Positions 54,140 through 63,531 of a stretch of 63,621 nt of DNA are shown piece after piece. How positions within the stretch are numbered: the stretch's first letter is position 1; each line of letters begins with the position of its first letter. This DNA comes from Deltaproteobacteria bacterium. Lineage in GTDB: Bacteria; Myxococcota; JACPTQ01. A program made the position numbers and the translations under genes. Location of the stretch: contig JACPTQ010000007.1 of NCBI GenBank assembly GCA_016192705.1, forward strand, positions 1 through 63,621. The letters are read 5' to 3'. The notes below the pieces were generated by a model. The model ran no database searches, was not told where the DNA came from, and saw only the letters and a program-made list of their open reading frames with translations.

Positions 54140-55810
54140 CTACTTCCTAAGTGTCGCCCAGGCGTTCTTGTAGTCGTCAAACGTGTCGATTTCCATCCAC
54201 CCCTTATAGATGTCGACCGCCGCGACCTTCTCGCCGCGCGCGACGAGCTCCTGGACGAGGTCGGTGAACGATGCCTTATCGATCGACTCCGCCTCGTGAA
54301 ATCGCTTGCCGCCGCCCTTCAGACCGGCGTCTCGATACGTCTCGCGCAAGACGCGCGCGCCCCGCTCGGAAAGCATCGCCATGCCGATGAATTCGCCGTG
54401 CGCCTCTTTCCACGGCAGCTTCTCGCCGATGCGTACGACGCGCGCTGAAACCTCACTCGGCAAGTAGCGATACCCAGCCGCGGGCGCCGGATCGAGCGCG
54501 ACGAGATCGCCCTGCCGTACGGGGGCTGTCCCGTTTGCGCCGTGCAGGTCGTACCAAGCGCGGTCGACGACGAGTGAAACGTCGGCCTCCGACTGCAAAA
54601 GTTTTTCGAGAATCGACTTATCGAAAATGATATCGCCATACAGCAAAATCACTTTGCCGACGATCTCACTCTCCGCGCGGAACAAGCTCGCGAGTTCGCA
54701 CCCTTCGTCAACGCGGTCGCTGTCGTAAAAGCGCAGGTTCGGCAAATTGATCTTCTCTTTCTTGTACCCGCGCACAACGACGATGTCTTTGATGTTGCAC
54801 GCGTTCAGGTTGTCGATTTGGCGCTCGAGAATCGTCTTGCCCTTGATGTCGAGCATCCCCTTCGGCTTGTCTTCAACGAGCGGCATCAGCTCCTTCTCGA
54901 AACCGGCCGCGAGGATGATTGTCTTTACGCTCCCCGCGCCAACGGGCAGATATTTTTTCTCGTTCGAGTTGAGCGACGAAACGCCCACGAGCTCGTAAAC
55001 TTCTTCGAGCGAAACGACGCGGTCTTCAACCGACGCGGCCTTTTCTTCTTTTCGCAGCACCGCGAGCGTCTCGCGCATCGCCTTAATCGCCGAGCGGAGG
55101 CCATGGTTCGCGAAAATCACCATCTTGAACCCGGCCTTCTGAAGGTCGGTGACCGACGTCTCCTTATAGATGGTTGGCACCGACACAAGCGGAACGTCGC
55201 TCGTCCAGTTCCTCGCAAACTCCAAGATTTCGTCGGCCTTTTTCGATTTCGAGTGAATGAGAATCATGTCGGCGCCAGCCTCCGCGTACATTCGCGCGCG
55301 CTTCAAGGCCTCTTCCATCCCCCAGCCCGCGATGAGCGCCTCGGTGCGCGCAATGACGACGAAATCGCGCGTCGCTTGAGCCTCTTTCGCCGCGCGGATC
55401 TTCCCCGCGTGCTCCTCGGGCAGGACGAGCTCGCGCTTGACGCCCGCATAGAAGCTGCACCGCTTCGGGAAAATGTTGTCCTCGATGCAAATCCCCGCGA
55501 TCCCCGCCTTCTCGTACTCTTCGACCGTGCGCATCACGTTGATCGCGTTGCCGTACCCGTTGTCGCAATCGGCGATAACTGGGATTCCAACCGCGTCGCT
55601 GATCTGCTTCGCGACCGCGAGGTTCTCGGTGGCCGTTAAGATGTTCGCGTCCGGCAGCGCGAACGACGCGCTGATCTCAAACCCCGACGCCCAGATCGCG
55701 TCGTACCCGGCCCGCTCGACGAGCTTTCCCGAGAGCGCGTTGTGCGCCCCGGCGACGACAATCGGTTTCGACCCCCGCAACGCTTCGCGAAGCTTCGCTG
55801 CCTTGTTCAT
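54140..55810 (-). CDS. pepM: PEP mutase-nucleotidyltransferase fusion
   Basis: 556 aa with two domains. 1-290 is a PEP mutase/isocitrate-lyase fold: D54, D81 and D83 (VIADCDNGYGN), the gating-loop segment EDNIFPKRCSFY (residues 110-121) and R155 (VVIARTEALIAGWG). 294-556 is a nucleotidyltransferase fold, with LAAGFEKELMPLVEDKPKGML in the NTP-binding site. PEP mutase makes phosphonopyruvate from PEP, the entry to phosphonates. Two signature residues are changed (N for K in EDK, C for N in NS), and the nucleotidyltransferase lacks the G-x-G-x-R-L. No phosphonopyruvate decarboxylase or transaminase gene adjoins it. AGGAG is present before the start. Confidence 0.8.
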   Translation of the reverse strand: MNKAAKLREALRGSKPIVVAGAHNALSGKLVERAGYDAIWASGFEISASFALPDANILTATENLAVAKQISDAVGIPVIADCDNGYGNAINVMRTVEEYEKAGIAGICIEDNIFPKRCSFYAGVKRELVLPEEHAGKIRAAKEAQATRDFVVIARTEALIAGWGMEEALKRARMYAEAGADMILIHSKSKKADEILEFARNWTSDVPLVSVPTIYKETSVTDLQKAGFKMVIFANHGLRSAIKAMRETLAVLRKEEKAASVEDRVVSLEEVYELVGVSSLNSNEKKYLPVGAGSVKTIILAAGFEKELMPLVEDKPKGMLDIKGKTILERQIDNLNACNIKDIVVVRGYKKEKINLPNLRFYDSDRVDEGCELASLFRAESEIVGKVILLYGDIIFDKSILEKLLQSEADVSLVVDRAWYDLHGANGTAPVRQGDLVALDPAPAAGYRYLPSEVSARVVRIGEKLPWKEAHGEFIGMAMLSERGARVLRETYRDAGLKGGGKRFHEAESIDKASFTDLVQELVARGEKVAAVDIYKGWMEIDTFDDYKNAWATLRK

Positions 55811-55872
55811 GACTCTTCTCCTGTTCCTGTTTCCCTGTTTTTCTGATCAAAATCTTTTCGAGTATTTCCTGG

Positions 55873-57648
55873 CTAGGTTTCCGCTTGCAATCGCCCGCGC
55901 CGCGCGGCCTGGTAGTGTCGCATGCAAAGCGCTCGGGCAACGCGCTTTCGCGGGCAATCGACGACCCGGCATTTCTCTTCGCCGGTCGACGTCTGTGCGT
56001 CGTCATCGGGGTCCGCGAGCTCAATCGATTCGCGGCGCGCGAGCGGCTCAACGATGGTGCCATGCTCGTCGCGTGGGAGTGAGCGGATGGCGACTTCGGG
56101 CTGAAGTCCGCGCAGCTCAAGGAGCTTTCGCACCTTTGATTCCGCGCCTTCTTTGACGACGAGGAGCGTTGGTCCGAGCGTCGCCGCGAGGTACGGGCGA
56201 ATTCGCTGGTCGTGGAGCACGCTCGCCGCGGTCGCCTCGTCGCGGCACATGAGGAGGGTCGCGCGCATGAAGTAAAGGAGGCCGTAATCGCCCGCCCATT
56301 CGCGGAGCGTCAGCGCAACGTTGGGTGGGAGCGGCCGCTCCAGGTTTTCGGCAAACAGCTTGAGCACGTGGTCGACCGATTCGCCGACCTTGAGGCCGCG
56401 AAACACGGTGCTTTTAGAGAGGCGGTAGGTCATGACCGGCCCGCGGCTCGTGCGATCGGCGACCGACAGGAGCTGCCAATGGAGAGAAAGCGGCGCATTT
56501 TCGGGGCAGTGCACTTCGAAGCTCGGTAAGACGAGAAGTTTTCCGCCATGCGTGGCCGCGCGCTCGTGACCGAGCAGAAGCTCAGCGCCCGACGAAGTCA
56601 GCGAGACGAACTCGAATCGCCCGTTCTCGTCGCCGTCGCCTGCGCGCAAAAGGCCGATCCGGACCATCCACGACAACAAAAGGTCGGTCGTGAAGTCGTT
56701 GTACGAATTGTCTTTCGACGTTTCGGGGCGCCGCGCGATGTAAAGCGCGACCGCCGCGCGCGACCACCAAACGGGGCGCGAGTCGTGCGCGAAAAACTCT
56801 TGGACGCCCCGCAAAATCGGCCGAATGAAGCCACCGTTCGCCGCCCAAACGAGCGCGTCGCGTCGAAGCTGCGCGCGTCGTCGCGAAAGCCACGCCGTCG
56901 CCGCCTCGTCTTCGCAGACAAGAACGCCGTCACGGTTTGCAATGAGGCCGGACGACAACGCGAATCGAAGCAACGCGCTCACGTATTGAAGGAGCGGCGC
57001 CATCGGACGCGAGTCGTAAGGATCGGGCGGGAGCACCGACTGATCGAGAAGCCCCTGGAGCCGCTTCAAATCGTGAATGTGAAGCGATGTGTCGCGCGTG
57101 AGGCGCGCGGTCTGCGTGCGCGCGAGTGCGAGGAGCGCGACGACGTCGTGCAAGAACGCATCGCCAAGCTCAACGATTTGCGTCGGCGCCGTTTCGACCG
57201 GAGGCCCGACGAGCGCCCAGCGATTTTCTTCGATGAGCGGTCGAAGCTCCGTCAAAAGGTCGCGCGGCACCACGTAGCGATAACCCGGCGCGCCGATGAG
57301 CTCGATGAGAATTCCGCGCCGCGTGAGCGAATCGAACGCCGCCTTCATTTCGTCGTGAAGTTGCCCGGGCTTCGCCTGCGCCGCAAGCAGGCTCCGCGCC
57401 GTCTGGATCGGGTTCGACGTGCGCCCCTCGCTCGCATACAAAAACGCCTCAACCAAGCACCGCTCGCCACGCGTCAGCCCGTCCCAAATCTTCTTAACCT
57501 TCTCAGGCCCAACCAGCTCCTTGCGCATCATCTCGGCAAACGCCGTCCGGCTGAGGCCACGCGGCGAATAGCCATAGCGCTTCGCCCAGTTGAGCAACTC
57601 CTTGCGCTCAACGCGCTGTACGATCTCGTTTAACGTCGGTACATTCAT
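55873..57648 (-). CDS. Helicase-associated (Helicase_C_3/XPB-partner) protein with C-terminal zinc-finger-like motif
   Basis: 591 aa. The body matches the Helicase_C_3/XPB-associated family that, in mycobacteria and others, is encoded next to an XPB helicase: winged-helix-like N-terminal half (LLNWAKRYGYSPRGLSRTAFAEMMRKEL), and the block LVLPSFEVHCPENAPLSLHWQLLSVADRTSRG. The C terminus (about 560-591) adds CRVVDCPRKRVARALCMRHYQAARRGR, a C-x4-C-x8-C-x2-H-type zinc-finger motif. It probably assists XPB loading or strand separation. It starts 20 bp after the XPB stop. Confidence 0.8.
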   Translation of the reverse strand: MNVPTLNEIVQRVERKELLNWAKRYGYSPRGLSRTAFAEMMRKELVGPEKVKKIWDGLTRGERCLVEAFLYASEGRTSNPIQTARSLLAAQAKPGQLHDEMKAAFDSLTRRGILIELIGAPGYRYVVPRDLLTELRPLIEENRWALVGPPVETAPTQIVELGDAFLHDVVALLALARTQTARLTRDTSLHIHDLKRLQGLLDQSVLPPDPYDSRPMAPLLQYVSALLRFALSSGLIANRDGVLVCEDEAATAWLSRRRAQLRRDALVWAANGGFIRPILRGVQEFFAHDSRPVWWSRAAVALYIARRPETSKDNSYNDFTTDLLLSWMVRIGLLRAGDGDENGRFEFVSLTSSGAELLLGHERAATHGGKLLVLPSFEVHCPENAPLSLHWQLLSVADRTSRGPVMTYRLSKSTVFRGLKVGESVDHVLKLFAENLERPLPPNVALTLREWAGDYGLLYFMRATLLMCRDEATAASVLHDQRIRPYLAATLGPTLLVVKEGAESKVRKLLELRGLQPEVAIRSLPRDEHGTIVEPLARRESIELADPDDDAQTSTGEEKCRVVDCPRKRVARALCMRHYQAARRGRLQAET

Positions 57649-57668
57649 CTCTCACTCACCCACAACCT

Positions 57669-59507
57669 TCATCCCGCAACCGGCCCCGCCTCTGTCGCCG
57701 CAACCGCCTCCGGCTCCGCCGCCGCGTCCGCTCCCGCATCTTTTTTCCTAATTTGTTTTTCTTCTCCCTCAGATCTCGGTGCCTCGGTGTCTCTGTGGTT
57801 TCTCCTATCTTCGAACGCCGGCGCATCGCGCTCGCAAATAATGTCGTATCGATAACCTTGCTCACACAAAAAGAGCTGCCGCTTTTGCGCAAACTCCTGC
57901 TCGTTCGTGTCCTGCGTCACGACCGAATAAAACCGCGCGATCGTCCCGTCCGCCTTCGGTCGCAAGATTCGCCCGAGCCGCTGCGCCTCTTCCTGGCGCG
58001 ACCCAAACGTCCCCGAAATCTGCACCGCGACGTTCGCATCAGGCAGGTCGATCGCGAAGTTCGCGACTTTCGAAACGACAAGAAGGCGCAAATCACCGCA
58101 CTTGAATTTCGCGTAAAGCTCGTCGCGCACCTTGTTCGGCGTTCGCCCCGTGATGATCGGCGCCCCCGTGCGCCGCGACACCTCCTCGAGCTGATCGATG
58201 TACTGCCCGATCACGAGGACGTGCGCGTCCGGGTGTTTTTCAAGAATGGCGTCGATGACGCCGAGCTTCGCGGGGTTCTCGCTCGCGACCCGAAACTTCT
58301 CCTTCTGCTCGGCCGTCGCGTACTTCATGCGCAGCACGTCATCCGCAAACGGGACGCGGATTTCCGCGCACTCGGCCGTCGCAATCCATCCCTCGCGCTC
58401 GAGCGTTTTCCACGGTACGTCGTGACGCTTGGGTCCGATGAGCGAAAAAACATCGTCCTCGTGGCCATCTTCACGGATGAGCGTCGCCGTGAGCCCAAGT
58501 CGCCGCCGCGCTTGCAACTCCGCCGTCGCGCGAAAAACGGGCGCCGGCAACAGATGCACCTCGTCGTAAATGATGAGGCCCCAATCTTGGTGGTTGAAAA
58601 GCCCAAAGTGCGTGAACTGCTCCTCACGCGCCTTTCGGTACGTCAAGATTTGGTACGTCGTGAGTGTCACCGGCCGAATCTCTTTCGCCTCGCCGGAATA
58701 CTCGCCGATGAGCGCCGGGTCGATCGACGTTTTGTCGATGAGTTCCGAACGCCACTGATGGAGCGCCGTGATGTTTGTCGTCAAGATGAGCGTGTGCGTT
58801 TTGACCTTCGACATGACGCCCATGCCGACGATGGTTTTGCCCGCGCCGCAAGGGAGCACGATGACACCCGCGCCGCCGCGCGATGAACCGTCGAGATGAA
58901 ACGCGTTCACCGCGTCCCATTGGTACTTGCGAAGCGCAAACGCGCGCCCCGACAGCGCCCCCTCGCGAAGCGTGAGGTCAAGCGCCGCACCGTCGACGTA
59001 GCCCGCGAGGTCCTCGACGGGCCAACCGACCTTGATGAGCGCCTGCTTGATGTGGCCGCGCATCCCGGTCTTGACGAGGATTCGCGTCCGGTCGAGCCGC
59101 GTTTCGATAAACGGCATCACCGACTTCATGTGGACGATGTCGGTCACGAGGATGTCGTCGTCGGACGCGAGAACGAGCGAACCGTCGACCTCCTTGACGA
59201 GCCGAATCTTCCCGTAGCGCCCCATCTGCTGGCGCACGTCGGACGCGACATTGGCCGGGACTTCGTACTTTGCGAATTCATCAAGCGCGCGTAAAACGTC
59301 GTCGGCGGTCATGCCGGCGGCGCTCGCGTTCCATAGGGAAAGCGGCGAAATGCGGTAGGTGTGGATATATTCTGGGCTTTTTACGAGCTCCGCGAAGGGG
59401 GCGAGGGCGTCGCGCGCGGCTTCGTAACGCGGGCCGCCAGTCTCAAGGAGAATAGATCGGTCCGACTGAACGACGACGGGGTTATCGCTGCGAAAAGCCT
59501 TATTCAT
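57669..59507 (-). CDS. XPB/Ssl2-like DNA repair helicase
   Basis: 612 aa, superfamily 2. N-terminal damage-recognition-like region (about 1-190); helicase lobes with motif I VLPCGAGKTIVGMGV (near 218), motif II DEVH (near 312, IIYDEVHLLP), motif III TATL and motif VI EAQRLGRILRPK. XPB enzymes unwind DNA at damage. A helicase-thumb segment lies between. The Ala/Glu/Asp-rich C-terminal tail is low-complexity. ATG 59507 has GGTGGAAG upstream; GTG 59519 is 4 codons earlier. Confidence 0.9.
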   Translation of the reverse strand: MNKAFRSDNPVVVQSDRSILLETGGPRYEAARDALAPFAELVKSPEYIHTYRISPLSLWNASAAGMTADDVLRALDEFAKYEVPANVASDVRQQMGRYGKIRLVKEVDGSLVLASDDDILVTDIVHMKSVMPFIETRLDRTRILVKTGMRGHIKQALIKVGWPVEDLAGYVDGAALDLTLREGALSGRAFALRKYQWDAVNAFHLDGSSRGGAGVIVLPCGAGKTIVGMGVMSKVKTHTLILTTNITALHQWRSELIDKTSIDPALIGEYSGEAKEIRPVTLTTYQILTYRKAREEQFTHFGLFNHQDWGLIIYDEVHLLPAPVFRATAELQARRRLGLTATLIREDGHEDDVFSLIGPKRHDVPWKTLEREGWIATAECAEIRVPFADDVLRMKYATAEQKEKFRVASENPAKLGVIDAILEKHPDAHVLVIGQYIDQLEEVSRRTGAPIITGRTPNKVRDELYAKFKCGDLRLLVVSKVANFAIDLPDANVAVQISGTFGSRQEEAQRLGRILRPKADGTIARFYSVVTQDTNEQEFAQKRQLFLCEQGYRYDIICERDAPAFEDRRNHRDTEAPRSEGEEKQIRKKDAGADAAAEPEAVAATEAGPVAG

Positions 59508-59612
59508 CGACACTTCCACCCACTAAACCGATCTCAACATAGCCGCATAAACTAACACCGTGTGTAGATGCCCGTCAACAGCGAAGAGGAAAAACCAAAG
59601 GAGGAAAGACGA

Positions 59613-60635
59613 TTAGAGCTGTTTCGCGAGCGGGCAAACGCCCGTGTCGGTTTGGTCCGAAAGGTTGATCGAGAGCACATTCGCCTGACCGGATGTCACC
59701 GTAACATTCGACTTGGCGAAGAAGTCGCAATGCTCCCATGTTGTCCAACTGTTGTTTTCCGCCGAGAGCATCTGCGCCTCAAGCGTACAGTTCCCCGACC
59801 CCGTGAACGCCCTCGGCGCAAGCACCGTCGGCGACGACGCGCAAAGCGTGACTTGCTCGGCCATCGACCCCGTCGTGTTTTTCAGCTCGCTCGCGCCGCA
59901 GGAGAGCTTGTACCTAAGCCCGCGGACAAGATCCGACGCGCCGGCCGTTCCCGACAAGTCGGCATTTGTGCATGACGGGTCCGCCGCACGGCCAAACGTG
60001 AAGCCGATCGTCACCGTTGTTCCTTCACAACGTGGCTCCGTGACGGTTCCGCGATCGCAGACGTACGAGCCGTTATTGCAGCGTTCGGATCCGAGCACCT
60101 TGAGCTGGTGGTCTTGGCATCCGTAGCAGGTGCGTGGTGCGCCCCAACAGGTCGACGTCGGGCAGTCGCTCGCCTTGACCCCGACAGCGCAAATCCACGT
60201 CGAACCGTTGCAAGTCGCCCGTTCGCGGATCCAGTCTGACCCGCAGCGGTCAAAGCACTCGGGTGCGTTTCCAGCACAGAGCACGGGACATGACAAAGGG
60301 CGCGGAGGGCACTCCCAGCGGCGATTCACGCAGACCGGCTGCGCGATGCCACCACAGTAGTGGTCGCAGATGAGCTTCGACGGCGGCGGACCTCCGCAGA
60401 GTGACGTGCAAGTCGATTCTTCCACAGTGCCGGTGGGACATACCCACGAGGCGCCGCTGCACGTGGCGTAATGGCCGACACCACTCTCGCAGTCGACGCA
60501 GGACGGTCGTTCGGCGTCGCAACCGGTTTTCTCGGCGGGAGGCTCCGAGCCTGGAGGTTCCGATCCGCACGACACGACCGCGCCGATGGCGAGCGCCAAT
60601 CCGAAGCCAAGGGCGGTTTTCTCGATTCGGCCCAT
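59613..60635 (-). CDS. Cysteine-rich lipoprotein
   Basis: 340 aa. Lipobox-like I-G-A-V-V-S-C. The mature N-terminal two thirds (about 20-215) is cysteine-rich, with about 28 Cys in the pattern of small disulfide modules (CVDCESGVGHYATCSGASWVC and similar). The C-terminal part (about 220-340) is a beta domain with fewer cysteines. Probably a surface-exposed binding protein; similar Cys-rich lipoproteins are common in Myxococcota. Start 60635 was chosen over 60665 since the extra codons precede a normal signal peptide. It is divergent from the SBBP-repeat gene. Confidence 0.7.
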   Translation of the reverse strand: MGRIEKTALGFGLALAIGAVVSCGSEPPGSEPPAEKTGCDAERPSCVDCESGVGHYATCSGASWVCPTGTVEESTCTSLCGGPPPSKLICDHYCGGIAQPVCVNRRWECPPRPLSCPVLCAGNAPECFDRCGSDWIRERATCNGSTWICAVGVKASDCPTSTCWGAPRTCYGCQDHQLKVLGSERCNNGSYVCDRGTVTEPRCEGTTVTIGFTFGRAADPSCTNADLSGTAGASDLVRGLRYKLSCGASELKNTTGSMAEQVTLCASSPTVLAPRAFTGSGNCTLEAQMLSAENNSWTTWEHCDFFAKSNVTVTSGQANVLSINLSDQTDTGVCPLAKQL

Positions 60636-60833
60636 CTTTCGAATAAACTGCACGCGCTGCGCCAAGGGAAGTGCGCAACAAATCCAAAGAGAAACGCAGG
60701 AACGAGCCGTTGCTTTTCTGGGCGGTGGTGACGAACGTTGACGACTGCCGATCGGAGGAGACCGCGGCGATTTCGTCTCGACTTTCTTCCACGTCGTCTG
60801 TACACTACGTGGCCTTGTTTGGGAGGGGGGACG

Positions 60834-62555
60834 ATGTCGTCAGTGAAAAGCAACCGGGCTGCGGTTTGGGGTCTTCTTGTTTTGTCATGCGGGACCAACG
60901 CGCCAAACCAATCGGTCGATCCCGCGCGAGAAAATCCGCCGGCCGCCCCAGTGGCTGACGCTGGGGGGTCGCCGCAATTCCGAGTCGACGCTGGAAGCCC
61001 CAATCCCACGACGCCTCTCTTTCTTCTTTCGACGTCGCCCCGAAGCGGCGCCACGCTTGTCTACGCTGAGACGCCGTTCGTGGCCACGTTCAGCGAACCA
61101 CTCGACCCGACGTCCGCGAATCCAACTTCCGTCCGTGTTTCGCTCGAACCCGCAGCGGGCGCGCCCGTTCCCGTGGCTGTAACCATCGCCGCGGCGGCTG
61201 CCACGCTCACCGTAACGCCGGTTGTTCCGTTCGAAACGAACGCCGTTTTTTCCGTGACGATAACGACCGCGATACGCGGGCAAAGCGGCGCGACACTCGC
61301 GCGAGACGCACGCTCGTCGTTCACGACGCGGCCGTGGACGATTCAGACTGGGACGGAGTACGGCGATAACGGGATTGGCGTCGCTGTCGACGCCATCGGG
61401 AACGTCTTTCTCGGAGGTGGCACGAGCGGGAACCTTCACGGACTCACTTTGCACGAAACCCCAGGCGAAAACGCCGGCGATGGCTTTCTCTCGAAGTACA
61501 AGCCAAGCGGCGAGCGAGAATGGACGCGGCTCGTAGGCTCATCGAGCGGCGACGGGATCGGCGCCGTTGCGGTAACGCCGTCGGGTGAAATCGTCATCGC
61601 GGGGACCACGAGCGGTCCCGTCGATGCGCAACCCCATTCGGGCGGATACGACGTTGTCGTCGCGAAGTTCGATACAAATGGGAGTCGGCTCTGGACCAAG
61701 CAGTTCGGCTCGGAGGTTAACGATTACGGCAGCGCCGTCGCGGTCGACGCGAACGGAAACGTCTTGGTCGCGGTCGAAACATCCGGGAGCATCGGCGATC
61801 AGCGAAACTTAGGAATTAGCGACATAGCTGTTGTGAAACTGAGTCCGGCGGGCGCGTGGTTGTGGGCGAAGCAACTCGGTTCAGCGTACGACGAAATAGG
61901 AGGAGCCATCGCCACCGATTCGGCGGGGAATGTTTTTGTCGCCGCCATCACCTTTGGGACCTTTCCCGGCCAGCGCCTTTTTGGCGACATGGATGCGGTT
62001 CTCGCGAAACTCGATTCATCGGGGAACTTGACATGGGCACGACAGCTCGGAACACCGCAGAAGGATGTCGCCGTCGGGGTTGCGGTCGATTCGGCGGGAG
62101 CGGCCTACCTTTCTGGGTGGACGCTGGGCGGACTGGATGGCCACCCAAGCGCGGGCGATTCCGATACGTTTGTTGTCAAATACGGGGCGACCGGGGCCAA
62201 ACTTTGGTCGCGTCAATTCGGCACAACGCGCGGCGATTCGGCATCGATGGGCGGTATCGCCATCCGCCGAAACGGTGGCGTCGTCGTGACCGGCGTAACC
62301 TATGGATCGCTCGATGGGACAACTCGCCAAACCGCCGGAGATGGCTACCTCGTTGCGTTCGATTCGGACGGTACGCAGCTCTGGTTGCGGCAGTTTGGGA
62401 CGACGCAACACGATTACCCGGCGGCGCTCGCGACATCGGCGGACGGGTCTTTCTTCGTCACCGGGTATACCTACGGCACGTTTTCCGGGAACAGTGGAAT
62501 GGGTGACACAGACGCGTTTCTGATGAAATTAAATCCAGACGGCATTCCTCGATAA
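60834..62555 (+). CDS. SBBP-repeat beta-propeller lipoprotein with Ig-like N-terminal domain
   Basis: 573 aa. Signal with lipobox L-L-V-L-S-C. An Ig-like (Big_5/SbsA-type) domain (about 60-165) begins with TSPRSGATLVYAETPFVATFSEPLD. Then about seven SBBP repeats of about 50 residues (about 170-570), each with GNVFLGGGTSGN-like, FLSKYKPSGEREWTRLVGS-like and DYGSAVAVDANGNV-like segments. It ends at a phylogenetically common SBBP propeller. GGAGGGGGG lies before the ATG. It is probably a surface or secreted binding protein. Confidence 0.82.
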   Translation: MSSVKSNRAAVWGLLVLSCGTNAPNQSVDPARENPPAAPVADAGGSPQFRVDAGSPNPTTPLFLLSTSPRSGATLVYAETPFVATFSEPLDPTSANPTSVRVSLEPAAGAPVPVAVTIAAAAATLTVTPVVPFETNAVFSVTITTAIRGQSGATLARDARSSFTTRPWTIQTGTEYGDNGIGVAVDAIGNVFLGGGTSGNLHGLTLHETPGENAGDGFLSKYKPSGEREWTRLVGSSSGDGIGAVAVTPSGEIVIAGTTSGPVDAQPHSGGYDVVVAKFDTNGSRLWTKQFGSEVNDYGSAVAVDANGNVLVAVETSGSIGDQRNLGISDIAVVKLSPAGAWLWAKQLGSAYDEIGGAIATDSAGNVFVAAITFGTFPGQRLFGDMDAVLAKLDSSGNLTWARQLGTPQKDVAVGVAVDSAGAAYLSGWTLGGLDGHPSAGDSDTFVVKYGATGAKLWSRQFGTTRGDSASMGGIAIRRNGGVVVTGVTYGSLDGTTRQTAGDGYLVAFDSDGTQLWLRQFGTTQHDYPAALATSADGSFFVTGYTYGTFSGNSGMGDTDAFLMKLNPDGIPR

Positions 62556-62692
62556 CGCTATAATGTGACGATAGAAACAGAACTTGTGACTTCATGAAAC
62601 ATGTTTATAGCTGGATTACTTATATGAATAACGTCACATGAATATAATGTAGAAGGACACGCTTCTATCTTAGTGTCACGCGACTATAGCTG
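62556..62692. other. AT-rich intergenic block
   Basis: 137 bp of unusually AT-rich DNA containing TATAATGT twice and the inverted repeat ATGTGACG/CGTCACAT (62563-62570 and 62632-62639). It separates two genes with convergent ends. It may hold bidirectional termination; no gene was found. Confidence 0.45.
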
Positions 62693-63499
62693 TCAGTCTG
62701 GCGGTGTCCCGTTTGTTTTGGTAGCTGTCGGTGGTGCGGTCGCGCCCGTCTTGTTCGCCCGCGAACGGCGCTTTCTCTCGACCACATATCGGCTTCGGAA
62801 CGCCGCGAGCCAATCGGGGCGGTTCTCGTTTCGAAGGACGTAGAGCCCGGCTCCGCGAATTTCCGCCAGGGCTTCGTCGACCCAAGTGAAGGCGCGGTTC
62901 CGCACCCGTTTCGCGTCGCTCATTGACGTCTGGGCGGCGGCGTTATCGGCCGCGGCGACGGCGTGCGCTTTGAGCAGTTCTTCGCGCATCGCCAGCACTT
63001 GGTCGCATATCGCGAGGTCGTAGCCGACCGCTTCGAATGCCGGGCGGTTATCGTCGTAGAGGGCGGCGAGGTCGCTCAAGTCTTGCGCGAGGTCGGCTGT
63101 CGTTCTGCCTTCACGAATCGCCGACAGCCGTTTTTGCATCGCCTGATCATTGCGAAAGGCGTATCCGGCCGTTGCAAGAAGTTCCGCGCGAAGCGCACGT
63201 GCCCGTGCGACAAGGTCACGAAAGGCAGGCGAACGGCCGGCCTCTCGGGACGCACGCCAGTGGGCCTGCGCTTCGATGAGCGCCTGGGCGCCGTCCTCGG
63301 CTTGCGCGAACCATTTTTCAGGGAAGTTGATCGCCTCGAAGCGGGGTCTGTGCGTGCGCGCGGCGGCGAGCGTGCTCAATACTTCCCCGACATACACGTC
63401 GATCGGCATCGTCGGCGCGCGAACTTTGTCGGCCGGGATAGCGAGCAGCGTCCGCCGAATCTTGTCGAGCATCGACTTGTTGTCTTTGGGCTTTTCCAT
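62693..63499 (-). CDS. Uncharacterised alpha-helical protein
   Basis: 268 aa from ATG 63499. Almost wholly helical, with coiled-coil character (FRDLVARARALRAELLATAGYAFRN, then ALAAIRGAG). The C terminus is basic and ends in a Thr/Pro-rich tail. No family recognised. The upstream gene end lies 32 bp away on the same strand. Confidence 0.6.
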   Translation of the reverse strand: MEKPKDNKSMLDKIRRTLLAIPADKVRAPTMPIDVYVGEVLSTLAAARTHRPRFEAINFPEKWFAQAEDGAQALIEAQAHWRASREAGRSPAFRDLVARARALRAELLATAGYAFRNDQAMQKRLSAIREGRTTADLAQDLSDLAALYDDNRPAFEAVGYDLAICDQVLAMREELLKAHAVAAADNAAAQTSMSDAKRVRNRAFTWVDEALAEIRGAGLYVLRNENRPDWLAAFRSRYVVERKRRSRANKTGATAPPTATKTNGTPPD

Positions 63500-63531
63500 G
63501 GGATTTCGGTAACGCTTGCGCGCAGGGGACG

